Source of the DNA: a bacterium
GTDB lineage: Bacteria > Cyanobacteriota > Vampirovibrionia > Gastranaerophilales > Gastranaerophilaceae
Reading direction: 5' to 3'
DNA: 64,000 nt
NCBI GenBank assembly: GCA_017536545.1
Contig: JAFXHF010000019.1
Location: 1 to 64,000 of the forward strand
This document shows positions 18,806 through 27,905 of the stretch, in pieces. Position numbers and translations under genes: made by a program. The notes beneath the pieces were generated by a model. It was given only the letters and a program-made list of their open reading frames with translations. It was not told the DNA's origin and searched no databases. Position 1 is the first letter of the stretch. Every line of letters starts with the position of its first letter.

Positions 18806-19498
18806 TTAATGTTCATCTGCGATTGCCATTGAAATATATGTTGTAGAAAGTAGCGTAAATACTAACGCTTGGATTAGTGCAACAAATAATTCAAACATCA
18901 TAAATGGTAGCGGGAATAATAATCCTGTGAGGCTTACTACTGTTGCTACCAGAACTTCTCCTGCGAAAATGTTTGCAAAAAGTCGGAGAGCCAAAGAAAA
19001 TGGTCTTACAAATAATTCCAAAGTATCAACAAGGGTAATTACAATATCGTTAATCCCCCAACCTTTGAAGAAAAATTTGAAACCGTGTTTTTGGATTCCG
19101 AAGAATATATAATAAATAGAAACTACAATTGCCATTGCAGCTGTCATATTTATATCGTTGTTAGGTGAAGCAAGTTCCCCTGTGTGTAAATGGATTAGTT
19201 TCCAAGGAAGTTGTCCAACTAAGTTTGCAGTTAAAATAAATAAGAATAGGGTTAACAAAATTGCAATATGTTTTTGGGCATTATCATTTCCCATACTAGC
19301 TTTTGCAATATCGTTGAAGTATTTAATAACACTTTCTCCAACAAGTTGAAGTTTGGTTGGGACCATTTCAAGTTTTCTTGTTGTAATAAATGCAAGTATT
19401 ATTAATAGTAACATTGTAATCCACATGGTAATAAGTGTATCTAAATTAAAAGACACCCCATGCCCTAAAATTGTGGTTGTATAAACCCAATGTTCCAT
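18806..19498 (-). CDS. atpB: ATP synthase a subunit
   Basis: 230 residues with five to six membrane helices. It forms the ion half-channels against the c ring. The essential Arg is in FVRPFSLALRLFANIFAGEVL (about residues 160-180), with LVALIQALVFTLLSTTYISMAI at the C-terminus. It is first in the operon; atpI, often upstream in Cyanobacteria, is not present. Ribosome site AGAGGGAGAAAT. Confidence 0.97.
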   Translation of the reverse strand: MEHWVYTTTILGHGVSFNLDTLITMWITMLLLIILAFITTRKLEMVPTKLQLVGESVIKYFNDIAKASMGNDNAQKHIAILLTLFLFILTANLVGQLPWKLIHLHTGELASPNNDINMTAAMAIVVSIYYIFFGIQKHGFKFFFKGWGINDIVITLVDTLELFVRPFSLALRLFANIFAGEVLVATVVSLTGLLFPLPFMMFELFVALIQALVFTLLSTTYISMAIADEH

Positions 19499-19637
19499 AT
19501 TTCTCCCTCTTCTGTTATTTTATTCTAACATTGAAAAAGTTTTTTCGCAAATAAAAAATTTTTGTGAAATTTTTGTATTTTATAAGTTTGTTTGTAGTAT
19601 AATTGTTCTATATGGAAATTATCCGTTAGGGGAGAAC

Positions 19638-20357
19638 ATGAAAGTTATAAAACTTGAAAAGGTTGATTCTACGAATAATTATGCGAAGTTGAATATTGAA
19701 AACTTTGCAGATAAAACAATCATACATGCCCTATCACAGACTTCAGGACGTGGTCGTTTAAATCGTTCTTGGGTTGATTTAGGGGAAGGTAACTTGTTCA
19801 TGTCTTTTGTCTTAAAGCCTTCTGATAGTTTCAATGAAATTTATCCTAATATAACGCAGTATTTATCAGTTGCTTTGTGTAAGGTTTTAGAATCGTATGG
19901 CTTAAAACCTGAAATTAAGTGGCCAAATGATGTGTTAATTTCTGGTAAGAAAATTGCAGGAATTCTTTCTGAAACGGTTATGTCTGGTAATGTTTTAAAA
20001 GGTATTGTCGTTGGTATTGGTGTTAATTTGAATTCTAACAATGATGATATTTCTTCCATTCCAGATAAAATTGCAACATCTTTAAATCTAGAAATTGGTA
20101 AAAATGTTGATTTAGACGTATTTATGAATGAATTAACGGAAGAATTTTTCAAAAATTATGATGCCTTTTTAGGAAATGGTTTTGAATTTATTAAAAATGA
20201 TTATATTAATAGAAATTGTTTCTTAAACAAGGAATTAAATGTTCAAATTTTTAATAACGTTGAAACTGGGCTTGCTAAGTCAATTAATGACAGAGGTGAG
20301 CTCGTTTTATTAAAAGAAGATAAAGAATTAGTACTTACAATAGGAGATATTTTATGA
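19638..20357 (+). CDS. birA: Biotin--protein ligase, short form
   Basis: 239 residues, class I: it has the catalytic and C-terminal domains but no N-terminal DNA-binding domain, so it is not a repressor. The biotinyl-AMP loop is TSGRGRLNRSW (about residues 34-44). KWPNDVLISGKKIAGILSE and GIGVNLN are further family signatures. It attaches biotin to the Lys of the acceptor domain; the acceptor (OadA) is encoded two genes downstream. The start follows GGGGAGAAC. A TATAAT at 19598-19603 may be its -10 box. Confidence 0.95.
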   Translation: MKVIKLEKVDSTNNYAKLNIENFADKTIIHALSQTSGRGRLNRSWVDLGEGNLFMSFVLKPSDSFNEIYPNITQYLSVALCKVLESYGLKPEIKWPNDVLISGKKIAGILSETVMSGNVLKGIVVGIGVNLNSNNDDISSIPDKIATSLNLEIGKNVDLDVFMNELTEEFFKNYDAFLGNGFEFIKNDYINRNCFLNKELNVQIFNNVETGLAKSINDRGELVLLKEDKELVLTIGDIL

Positions 20358-20596
20358 GTGATGGAACTTTAAGTAATGGTTTAACCTTACTAGGTATGGG
20401 AATGGGCTTTGTATTGTCATTTCTTATTATTTTGATTTTTGCAATGTTTGTAATGTCAAAAGTTGTTGGATTTTTAAACAGAGTATTCCCAGAAGCAGTT
20501 GAAGAAGTTAAAACAGTTGCTAAAAAAGCTGCAGTTGGTATTGATGAAGCTATTGCATTAGCTATCGCAGCTTCAATTGCTAGAAAAAGAGGATAA
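20354..20596 (+). CDS. oadG: Sodium-pumping decarboxylase gamma subunit (OadG-like)
   Basis: 80 residues. One membrane helix (about residues 15-38, MGMGFVLSFLIILIFAMFVMS) is followed by a short, Ala/Lys-rich cytoplasmic tail. OadG proteins are small and poorly conserved and stabilise the alpha-beta complex; the call rests on size, topology and position between birA and oadA. The ATG overlaps the birA stop (ATGA-type junction). Confidence 0.8.
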   Translation: MSDGTLSNGLTLLGMGMGFVLSFLIILIFAMFVMSKVVGFLNRVFPEAVEEVKTVAKKAAVGIDEAIALAIAASIARKRG

Positions 20597-20647
20597 TCCC
20601 TCTATTATAACGAATTATTTTTGTATTTATAAATGAAAGGACAAATT

Positions 20648-22444
20648 ATGGGAAAGAAACTTATTAAAGTTATGGACACATCTTTCAGAGATGGTTTCCA
20701 GTCAGTTTATGGGGCAAGAGTTTTTGTAGAAGATTTCTTACCTGCATTAAAATCAGCTGTTGATGCTGGTATCAGACACTTTGAAGTTGCAGGTGGTGCT
20801 AGATTTCAATCTCCAATTTTCTACTGTAACGAAAATGCTTTCGAAACTATGGATAAAATCAGAGCTGCAGTTGGTCCAGACGTAAACTTACAGTCTTTGG
20901 CTCGTGGTGTTAACGTTGTTGGTTTAGATTCTCAACCAAGAGATATGATTAACTTGCACGCTAAAATGTTTAAAAAACACGGTGTTACAACTGTTAGAAA
21001 CTTTGACGCATTAAACGATGTTAATAACTTGATCTACTCAGGTCAATGTATTAAAGATAATGGCTTAAATCACGAAGTTACTATCACAATGATGGAATTG
21101 CCTATCGGTTGTGAAGGTGCTCACGATGTAGCTTTCTATGAAAAAGTTCTTAGAAACATCTTAGATTCAGGTTTACCATTTGATTCTTTAGCATTTAAAG
21201 ATGCTTCAGGTACATCAAACCCTAGAAAAGTTTACGAAACTATTAAAATGGCTCGTGAAATCTTGGGTTCAGATGCTCATATTAGATTCCACTCTCACGA
21301 AACTGCAGGTACAGCTTTAGCTGCATACTTAGCTGCTCTTGATGGTGGTGCTGATGGTATCGACTTATCTATGAAACCAGTTTCTGGTGGTACTGCTCAA
21401 CCAGATATCGTTTCTATGTGGCACGCATTGAAAGGTACTGAATACGATTTAGGTATCGATATTGAAAAAATCTTAGAAACAGAAGAAATCTTCAAAGATT
21501 GTATGAAAGATTACTTCTTACCTCCAGAAGCTTTAGCAGTTAACCCAATGATTATCCAATCTCCACTTCCTGGTGGTGCTTTAACTGCTAATACTCAAAT
21601 GCTTCGTGATAACAACTTGATGGATAAATATCCAGAAGTTGTTGCAGCTATGAAAGAAGTTGTAGAAAAAGGTGGTTTCGGTACATCTGTAACTCCAGTT
21701 TCTCAATTCTATTTCCAACAAGCATTCAACAATGTTATGTTTGGTAAATGGAATAAAATCGCAGAAGGTTACGGTAAAATGGTTCTTGGTTACTTTGGTA
21801 AAACTCCTTGTGAACCAGATGCTGAAATCGTTAAAATTGCTTCTGAACAACTTGGTTTACAACCTACAACAGAAACAGTTGTTGACTTAAATGATAAAGA
21901 TGAAACTAAAGGTATTGCAGCAGCTACAAAAATGCTTCAAGATGCTGGTTTGGAAGTTAACGATGAAAACATCTTCATTGCTGGTGCTTGTAAAGAAAAA
22001 GGTATCTTGTTCTTACAAGGTAAAGCAACTGTTGGTGTTCGTAAAAACGAAAAACAAGCTGAAGCTCCTGCTGCATCTGGTTCATCAGAAGGATCAAATG
22101 CTTACACAGTTACAGTTAATGGTAAAAAGTATGCAGTTGCATTTGAAGGTGAAAAAGCTACAGTTAACGGTAAATTATTTGACTTCTCAATTAAAGAAGG
22201 CATCGAAGCTAAAGCTGCATCTACTGGTGAAGGTACTCCAATCAAAGCTGCTTTACCAGGTAACGTATTAAAAGTATTAGTTGAAGAAGGTGATACTATT
22301 GCTGAAGGTGATGTAATCGCAGTTGTTGAAGCTATGAAAATGGAAACAGAAATTAAATCTCCTGTTTCTGGTACAGTAAACTCTGTTGAAATCGAAGTTG
22401 GTAACAAGGTTCAAGCAGGTCAAGTATTGGTAACTGTAGGTTAG
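20648..22444 (+). CDS. oadA: Oxaloacetate decarboxylase alpha subunit (biotin carboxyltransferase)
   Basis: 598 residues from ATG 20648, chosen because AAAGGA lies 7 bases before it; an upstream ATG at 20633 overlaps that site. The N-terminal HMGL-like carboxyltransferase barrel begins with [12 protein letters not shown] and includes [16 protein letters not shown] conserved domain follows (about residues 290-470). The C-terminus is a biotinyl domain with the acceptor Lys in VEAMKMETE (K564). It moves CO2 from oxaloacetate to biotin, which the membrane beta subunit decarboxylates. A related acyl-CoA decarboxylase is less likely because the barrel and biotin domain are fused. Confidence 0.95.
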   Translation: MGKKLIKVMDTSFRDGFQSVYGARVFVEDFLPALKSAVDAGIRHFEVAGGARFQSPIFYCNENAFETMDKIRAAVGPDVNLQSLARGVNVVGLDSQPRDMINLHAKMFKKHGVTTVRNFDALNDVNNLIYSGQCIKDNGLNHEVTITMMELPIGCEGAHDVAFYEKVLRNILDSGLPFDSLAFKDASGTSNPRKVYETIKMAREILGSDAHIRFHSHETAGTALAAYLAALDGGADGIDLSMKPVSGGTAQPDIVSMWHALKGTEYDLGIDIEKILETEEIFKDCMKDYFLPPEALAVNPMIIQSPLPGGALTANTQMLRDNNLMDKYPEVVAAMKEVVEKGGFGTSVTPVSQFYFQQAFNNVMFGKWNKIAEGYGKMVLGYFGKTPCEPDAEIVKIASEQLGLQPTTETVVDLNDKDETKGIAAATKMLQDAGLEVNDENIFIAGACKEKGILFLQGKATVGVRKNEKQAEAPAASGSSEGSNAYTVTVNGKKYAVAFEGEKATVNGKLFDFSIKEGIEAKAASTGEGTPIKAALPGNVLKVLVEEGDTIAEGDVIAVVEAMKMETEIKSPVSGTVNSVEIEVGNKVQAGQVLVTVG

Positions 22445-22457
22445 TAGGAGGTCGAAA

Positions 22458-23663
22458 ATGGATTTAAAAGAAGGTTTATTAGCCTTATGGAACTCAACAG
22501 GTATCATGAATATGATATCTCCTGCTGATGCTTCTATTACAAATGGTTTTGAACAGTTTTTACATCAATTCGGTCATCCGATTATGCTTGTTATTTGCTG
22601 TTTCTTACTATGGCTCGGTATTAAAAAACAATATGAACCATTATTGTTGGTGCCAATCGCTTTTGGTGGTTTGTTGTCAAATATTCCACTTGCTGGCATT
22701 GCAGAGCCAACAGGGTTCTTAGGAATTATTTATGAAGCAGGTATTCATAAAGGTTTATTCCCGCTAATTATCTTTATGGGTGTTGGTGCAATGACAGATT
22801 TTGGTCCGTTGATTGCAAACCCTAAAACTGCACTTTTAGGTGGTGCGGCTCAATTTGGTATCTTTGGTGCTTTATTGCTAGCTCTATGTTGTTTTGGTTT
22901 TACTTTACCAGAAGCAGGTTCTATCGGTATCATTGGTGGTGCTGATGGTCCTACCTCAATTTTCGTAACTTCAAAACTAGCTCCACACTTATTAGGTGCA
23001 ATTGCTGTAGCGGCTTATTCATATATGGCTTTGGTTCCTGTTATTCAACCGCCTATTATGAAAATGCTTACAACTGAAGCTGAACGTAAAATCCAAATGG
23101 ATCAGTTAAGAGCAGTTTCCAAAAGAGAAAAAATTGTTTTCCCTCTTGTTGTATTGTTCTTATGTGTAATTTTCTTACCTGATGCGTGTCCATTAGTTGG
23201 TGCTTTGACATTTGGTAACTTATGTAAAGAATGTGGTGTTGTTGATAGACTTTCTGATACTATGCAGAACGCTTTAATTAACATTGTTACAATTTTCTTA
23301 GGTTTATCAGTTGGTTCAAAATTATCAGCTGAACAGTTCTTAACTGTTCAAACATTGTTCATCTTGTTCTTAGGTATCATTGCATTCTCATTTGCTACTG
23401 CAGCAGGTGTATTGATGGCTAAATTGATGAACTTATGTACAGGTATAATTGCTAAAATTACAGGTAAAGAACACAGACCTATTAACCCATTGATTGGTTC
23501 AGCTGGTGTATCAGCAGTTCCGATGGCAGCTCGTGTTTCTAATAAAGTTGGTTTAGAGTACAACCCTCAAAACTACTTATTGATGCACGCTATGGGCCCT
23601 AACGTAGCAGGTGTTATCGGTTCAGCTGTTGCTGCTGGTATCTTGTTAGCATTATGTCACTAG
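22458..23663 (+). CDS. oadB: Sodium-pumping decarboxylase beta subunit
   Basis: 401 residues, nine or more membrane segments. It decarboxylates carboxybiotin and exports Na+. The signature [16 protein letters not shown] (about residues 155-170) carries the Asp that binds Na+, and a second block, [17 protein letters not shown] (about 336-352), lines the pathway. A strong AGGAGG site precedes the ATG 13 bases after oadA. It closes the birA-oadG-oadA-oadB operon. Confidence 0.96.
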   Translation: MDLKEGLLALWNSTGIMNMISPADASITNGFEQFLHQFGHPIMLVICCFLLWLGIKKQYEPLLLVPIAFGGLLSNIPLAGIAEPTGFLGIIYEAGIHKGLFPLIIFMGVGAMTDFGPLIANPKTALLGGAAQFGIFGALLLALCCFGFTLPEAGSIGIIGGADGPTSIFVTSKLAPHLLGAIAVAAYSYMALVPVIQPPIMKMLTTEAERKIQMDQLRAVSKREKIVFPLVVLFLCVIFLPDACPLVGALTFGNLCKECGVVDRLSDTMQNALINIVTIFLGLSVGSKLSAEQFLTVQTLFILFLGIIAFSFATAAGVLMAKLMNLCTGIIAKITGKEHRPINPLIGSAGVSAVPMAARVSNKVGLEYNPQNYLLMHAMGPNVAGVIGSAVAAGILLALCH

Positions 23664-23691
23664 TCCTTAATTGATTAGTGTTGTAATAATT

Positions 23692-23720
23692 AAAAAGCTC
23701 CTCAATTGAGGGGCTTTTTT
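23692..23720. terminator. Intrinsic terminator after oadB
   Basis: A 12-bp stem (AAAAAGCTCCTC with GAGGGGCTTTTT, one T-G pair) and an AATT loop, followed by T. It lies between convergent genes; the G-U pair is on the plus-strand RNA, so it fits oadB best. Confidence 0.88.
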
Positions 23721-23727
23721 GTTGCTT

Positions 23728-25320
23728 TTATGCATTAAAAATTCTTCTTTGATTTTCTTCGTGAATTTTATAGATTTCTTCAGCTTCTTCGCCACGTTGT
23801 CTAGCATCAGTTTCCATTTTATTTTTCCAGTAACCATCATAATCTACGTCTGGATCAACATAATTGTCACACGCATCTTGTAATTCATCTGCAAATTTCT
23901 TTTCTTCACCTACTAATTTGCCGTTCATACCATCTTCCATTATATCGAATTGATGTCCGTGTCGTGTTTCGTGAGCTACAACATTTACCGTGTGAGCTTT
24001 GTTTGTTGAATTGACATTGGCTGGAATAACGTTAATTCTTCCACCTACTCTTTCAGTTTTACCCCATCCGATTGCTTTTGGGTAATAGCATCCACCCTCC
24101 CCATTTTTTACAGGAGGTTCAAATGTAAATCTTGTAAATTCTGGATATCGAATACCTTCTTGTTCGAACAATGTTGGTTTTATCGATTCTATAAATTCAT
24201 CTCCATCATTGTAGTAACGTGAGCTTAGATATGGATCGGATTGAATTAGTTCGATTTCTTCTTTTGTAAGTCCTTTTGCGTGAGTTCCTGCAAGTCGTCC
24301 TTTATGTGTTGCTCCAGTTTTTACGAAAAATTCGTTAATTCTTTTATCGCCAGATTCAATTGTTACTTCTTCGAAACTTCCACGTCTTTCAACTGTTGAT
24401 TTGATAGTTTTTCCTGTGTGTGCGTGGTTGTGTGGAGTAACTTCTCTGATTTGAGTTGTACTAAGTACTTCACTATCGTTTATTCTGTAAGTTGATTTTC
24501 TTACAACTTCATCATATTTACATCTTCCAGGAATAGGTAAGGATTCTCCGTTTGGACCATAAGTGATAGATCCATTTATATTTTCAAAAGAACGTTCGTA
24601 ATTTGTATATTCAATAGGATAACCAGATTTATCGCATTTGATTTCTCGCAATAAATTTCCGTCTTTATCTCTGAAAGTAACAGTTGAAGTCCCATCAGGA
24701 GCGGTTATTCTTGCACAACTTGTTGCGCCTTTAGGTTTTTTAAACCCTTGGAAATGAGGTTCTGTAATTTCTGGAAGAACTTCTGCAGGTTTTGACGGTT
24801 TTTTGCGTGCTTCTTCAAGTAATTTTGCTATTTCATCTTTGTCTGTAATTGGTCTAGTTTTTGGGTCGTATTTTATTGTTTCTACTGTATAAGCTCCTGT
24901 TTTGTCAAAAAATTTAATCTTAATATCTCCGTTTGGAAGTCTTGTTATTTCGTGCCTAACAGCACTTCTGTTTATCCCTAATTTGTCAACGTAATAATAA
25001 ACTTTACCACCTACAACTACATGTGGAGCATCAGGGTACATTGCCCTAACAGGTGCAGGGTGTGAAATTCTAGCACCTTCGTGGGTAATCATTCCACCTT
25101 TGTCCATAAGTCTTGCTTCAACAACAATTTCTTCTAATCCGTGTCTTGTTACTTGGCTTGCAGCTTGACTTGCACTAGAAGTAGCTGATTGTACAGCGGT
25201 TCTGCTTGGGGTAGAAGTGAATATTGAACCAACAGCTTTTGAAATTGCTCCTGTTGTTGTATTTATAACCTGAGGAGCTTTTGTAATTGCAAAATCTATA
25301 CTTTTTGTTGTTAATGACAC
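23728..25320 (-). CDS. Putative zinc metallopeptidase, unknown family
   Basis: 530 residues; not assigned to a named family. The motif VVAHETRHGHQFDIM (His at about residues 448 and 452) is an HExxH zinc site, and E in KMETDARQRGEEAEE about 50-60 residues later could be the third ligand. The central part (about residues 200-260) has strand-turn phrases such as TVTFRDKDGNLLREIKC and YPIEYTNYERSFENI that resemble YD/RHS-type repeats. The first 65 residues are Ser/Thr/Ala-rich without a signal peptide. It could be an exported enzyme or toxin-like protein. The start is the ATG at 25320; no clear ribosome site is seen. Confidence 0.6.
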   Translation of the reverse strand: MSLTTKSIDFAITKAPQVINTTTGAISKAVGSIFTSTPSRTAVQSATSSASQAASQVTRHGLEEIVVEARLMDKGGMITHEGARISHPAPVRAMYPDAPHVVVGGKVYYYVDKLGINRSAVRHEITRLPNGDIKIKFFDKTGAYTVETIKYDPKTRPITDKDEIAKLLEEARKKPSKPAEVLPEITEPHFQGFKKPKGATSCARITAPDGTSTVTFRDKDGNLLREIKCDKSGYPIEYTNYERSFENINGSITYGPNGESLPIPGRCKYDEVVRKSTYRINDSEVLSTTQIREVTPHNHAHTGKTIKSTVERRGSFEEVTIESGDKRINEFFVKTGATHKGRLAGTHAKGLTKEEIELIQSDPYLSSRYYNDGDEFIESIKPTLFEQEGIRYPEFTRFTFEPPVKNGEGGCYYPKAIGWGKTERVGGRINVIPANVNSTNKAHTVNVVAHETRHGHQFDIMEDGMNGKLVGEEKKFADELQDACDNYVDPDVDYDGYWKNKMETDARQRGEEAEEIYKIHEENQRRIFNA

Positions 25321-25371
25321 AATTGAACCTACAAAATGAAAATAACCTTACTATTATATAAAGTATTATTA

Positions 25372-25401
25372 TCGACAAGAATTGCGTTTGTGTGATAAAA
25401 T
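25372..25401 (+). promoter_or_regulatory. Promoter giving a leaderless transcript
   Basis: TCGACA (25372-25377), 18 bases, TAAAAT (25396-25401), five of six consensus bases in each box. The ATG of the next gene begins 7 bases after the -10 box, where transcription itself should start. No ribosome site exists between them. Confidence 0.6.
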
Positions 25402-25407
25402 TTTTGT

Positions 25408-25908
25408 ATGACTAAAAAGTTAGGAATTGTAGATTCTGATAATAAAGATATTATTTTTGCTATTGAAAAATATTTTTCATCAAAAGATGCTGATGTGAAA
25501 GTTGTTTCAAAAGATTATAATATGTCTGAATTTGATGTGGTTGTTTTGACTGGTTATGTGGATTTTAATAACTTTAATCACCCAAATGTTTTAAAGATTT
25601 ATCCAACTTTATTGCCCGCTTTTAATGATGAGGAATATCCAATATTAGCTTCGTATTTGGCTGGAGTTAAGGTTAGTGGTGTAACTGTTTATAATTGTTC
25701 TAACGATAAGATTTTAGCTCAGTATCCTGTTTTAGTAGGGTTTGATACCTCTTTTGAAGAATTATCAGATGAGATTTTGAAAATTGCCCAGAAAATTTAT
25801 CCAGTAGTAATTGATGCAGTTTTGTGCGATAAAGTTTTTGATTTTAATGATTTATTTAATCAGACATCTTGCAGTGGTAGTTGTGGGGGATGTGGCGGTT
25901 GTCACTAA
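25408..25908 (+). CDS. Formyltransferase-like pseudoenzyme with Cys-rich tail
   Basis: 166 residues. The middle reads like PurN and related formyltransferases: VLKIYPTLLPAF (61-72) aligns with the family's ILNIHPSLLP, LAGVKVSGVTVYNC (84-97) with the next helix and strand, and ILAQYPVLV with the following strand. The catalytic Asn and His are Lys63 and Tyr65 here, so formyl transfer by the usual mechanism is not expected. The last 12 residues contain C155, C159, C162, C165 and H166, a likely metal site that ends in CxxCH. Without a signal peptide, cytochrome-type haem attachment is unlikely. The homology is inferred by eye and the function is unknown. Confidence 0.6.
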   Translation: MTKKLGIVDSDNKDIIFAIEKYFSSKDADVKVVSKDYNMSEFDVVVLTGYVDFNNFNHPNVLKIYPTLLPAFNDEEYPILASYLAGVKVSGVTVYNCSNDKILAQYPVLVGFDTSFEELSDEILKIAQKIYPVVIDAVLCDKVFDFNDLFNQTSCSGSCGGCGGCH

Positions 25909-26099
25909 ATATTATTGTCTTTGTCTACAATAATGTTTAATTTATCGATTACCCCATTGAAAAATGATTTATTACTCTTGATTTCTGGCTTTGTCGCATT
26001 AATTTCAGGAGTTACGTGTGCTGGGTTATTTGATTTAGTTTTCGCTGAGTATATTGATTTAATCTCTTTGATTATTGTTTCATTCATGTTGTTGTTCAA
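25905..26099 (-). CDS. Possible small hydrophilic protein
   Basis: 64 codons from a TTG at 26099, or 60 from an ATG at 26087. The product is Asn/Lys-rich and resembles nothing known. It lies downstream of ilvB on the same strand (61-base gap), behind a weak AGGAATTAAGAG site. An overlapping plus-strand frame of equal length exists, so coding is uncertain. Its last 4 bases overlap the end of the convergent gene. Confidence 0.3.
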   Translation of the reverse strand: MNNNMNETIIKEIKSIYSAKTKSNNPAHVTPEINATKPEIKSNKSFFNGVIDKLNIIVDKDNNI

Positions 26100-26159
26100 G
26101 TCTCTTAATTCCTATTAAGGGTAATTTTGTCTAGTCTATACTGTTTTTGATATGGAAGT

Positions 26160-27761
26160 TTATAGAACTTCCATAGGCTCAACTGCGAAGTCAATAATAA
26201 ATGTTCCGTCAGTTGAAAATGCTGCATTTAGGGCTGTATCTATTTCTTCTAGTGTTGTAACTCTAAGTGCATTAGCTCCGTAGCTTTTTGCAAGGGTCAA
26301 AAAGTCAGGGTTTGAAATTTTCGTTTGGGAGTAATTTCCATCGCAAAATTTTTCTTGTAATTGGCGAACCATCCCCAAGTATCCGTTATTTAATATCATA
26401 ATTTTAATATTTAAATTGTAATCCATACAGGTTGCAAGTTCTTGTAATCCCATTTGGAATGAACCATCGCCAGTTATACATACGATAGTTTTATCAGGGC
26501 TTGCAATTGCAGCTCCAATAGCTGCAGGGAAGCCAAACCCCATAGTTCCAGAACCTCCTGATACAAAAATCTTACGATTATTGTTAAATTTTAAGTTCTG
26601 AACCGCCCAAAGTTGGTGTTGTCCAACTTCAGATGTGAATGTTATATTTTTATCCTTTGTATGTTCTTCAATTTTTCTAATAACTTCAAAGGAATGAAGA
26701 AGATTAGAATTTCGTTCTCTTTTTATGTTTAATGTTTTGAAGCTTTGAGCTTCTTCGCACCAAGATGAAAATTTTTCGCATTCAATATTTTTTATAGAAT
26801 GTAGAAATTCTCTAATATCGCCTAGGTAAGATTCAGAAGCTTGTATAAATTGTGAAATTTCATTTGGATTGATATCAATTTGAATGAATTTGTTAGATAG
26901 GTCTATATCTTTGAACATACAAGTAATTCTATCGTTAAATCTTGCACCTAATGAGATGATTAGGTCAGATTGTTTGATAATCTCATTTGCAGATTTATCC
27001 CCAAATATGCCAATCATACCGAGAAAGTTAGGGTTACTTTGAGGGAATGTTCCTAATCCCATCATTGTACTAACTACAGGGATATCTAACTTAGTTGCAA
27101 TATCTAATAATTGCTTATCAGCTTTTGAATGGTTAACTCCACCGCCTGCTACAATCACAGGTTTTTTTGAATTTTTTATTCGGTTAATTATTCTAGCTAC
27201 TGGTAAATCTGTATTTAAGATATAGTCAAATTTTGTTTCGTTAGTTTGGTCAGATATTTCTGCGTCACCAGAGAAAACATCTTTGACAATATCAATTACT
27301 ACAGGGCCTTTTTTGCCATTTGTAGCAACAAAATGAGCTTCGTCCAATGTTTGCTGAATTTCAGAGGCTGAAGTAATTTGATAAACTCTTTTGGTACATG
27401 ATTTTGTTATATCGCAAATGTCAGCTTCTTGGAATGCATTTTTACCAATTAAATCTTTGAAAACTTGTCCTGTAATTACAATAAGTGGGTACCCATCAAG
27501 GTATGCATTAACAATACCAGAAACAGTATTTGTTGCACCAGGCCCAGAAGTTACTAGCACAACTCCACATTTGCCTGTTTCTCTAGCGTATCCTTCGGCT
27601 GCATGTACGGCAGATTGTTCATGTCTTACAAGAATATGTTTGATGTCAGACTGGTTAAAAAGCTCGTTATATACATCTAAAACAATACCACCAGGATAGC
27701 CAAAAATTGTATCAACACCTAAGTTTTTAAGTGTTTCTATTAATATTTTTGCACCTTTCAT
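26160..27761 (-). CDS. ilvB: Acetolactate synthase large subunit
   Basis: 533 residues from ATG 27761 (AGAGAAG lies 8 bases upstream; the longer frame to 27788 has no site). A TPP enzyme that condenses two pyruvates, or pyruvate with 2-ketobutyrate, in the first step of valine/leucine/isoleucine synthesis. Seen: IFGYPGG and the catalytic Glu in VRHEQSAVHAAEGYAR, SGPGATNTVSGI, FQEADICDITKSCTK, and the TPP motif GDGSFQMGLQEL...NNGYLGMVRQ. The C-terminus is about 25 residues shorter than usual. No regulatory subunit gene (ilvN) or other ilv gene is adjacent. Confidence 0.93.
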   Translation of the reverse strand: MKGAKILIETLKNLGVDTIFGYPGGIVLDVYNELFNQSDIKHILVRHEQSAVHAAEGYARETGKCGVVLVTSGPGATNTVSGIVNAYLDGYPLIVITGQVFKDLIGKNAFQEADICDITKSCTKRVYQITSASEIQQTLDEAHFVATNGKKGPVVIDIVKDVFSGDAEISDQTNETKFDYILNTDLPVARIINRIKNSKKPVIVAGGGVNHSKADKQLLDIATKLDIPVVSTMMGLGTFPQSNPNFLGMIGIFGDKSANEIIKQSDLIISLGARFNDRITCMFKDIDLSNKFIQIDINPNEISQFIQASESYLGDIREFLHSIKNIECEKFSSWCEEAQSFKTLNIKRERNSNLLHSFEVIRKIEEHTKDKNITFTSEVGQHQLWAVQNLKFNNNRKIFVSGGSGTMGFGFPAAIGAAIASPDKTIVCITGDGSFQMGLQELATCMDYNLNIKIMILNNGYLGMVRQLQEKFCDGNYSQTKISNPDFLTLAKSYGANALRVTTLEEIDTALNAAFSTDGTFIIDFAVEPMEVL

Positions 27762-27851
27762 TGTTTTTACTTCTCTTTCAACTAGCATGAATAAATGTAT
27801 CCCTTGTTTGACTTTTATAATACTATCATAGACATTTTATCAAGGCAATAA

Positions 27852-27889
27852 ATAAAGAGGAATTTTACATTTGTAAAATCCCTCTTTAT
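27852..27889. terminator. Long-stem intrinsic terminator
   Basis: A 17-bp stem with one mismatch (ATAAAGAGG-A-ATTTTACA, two-base loop, then its complement). It stands between the end of the coiled-coil gene at 27906 and the start of ilvB, so it ends the minus-strand operon above. Confidence 0.85.
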
Positions 27890-27905
27890 CTGTTTAGCAA
27901 AATTA

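Noticed and set aside
25408-25908. c-type cytochrome, because of the terminal CxxCH
   Set aside because: There is no signal peptide, the motif is the last five residues, and it is part of a longer Cys cluster.
25915-26118. Plus-strand hydrophobic frame opposite the small minus-strand frame
   Set aside because: It has no ribosome site and begins within a few bases of the previous gene's stop; its hydrophobicity follows from the T-rich strand.
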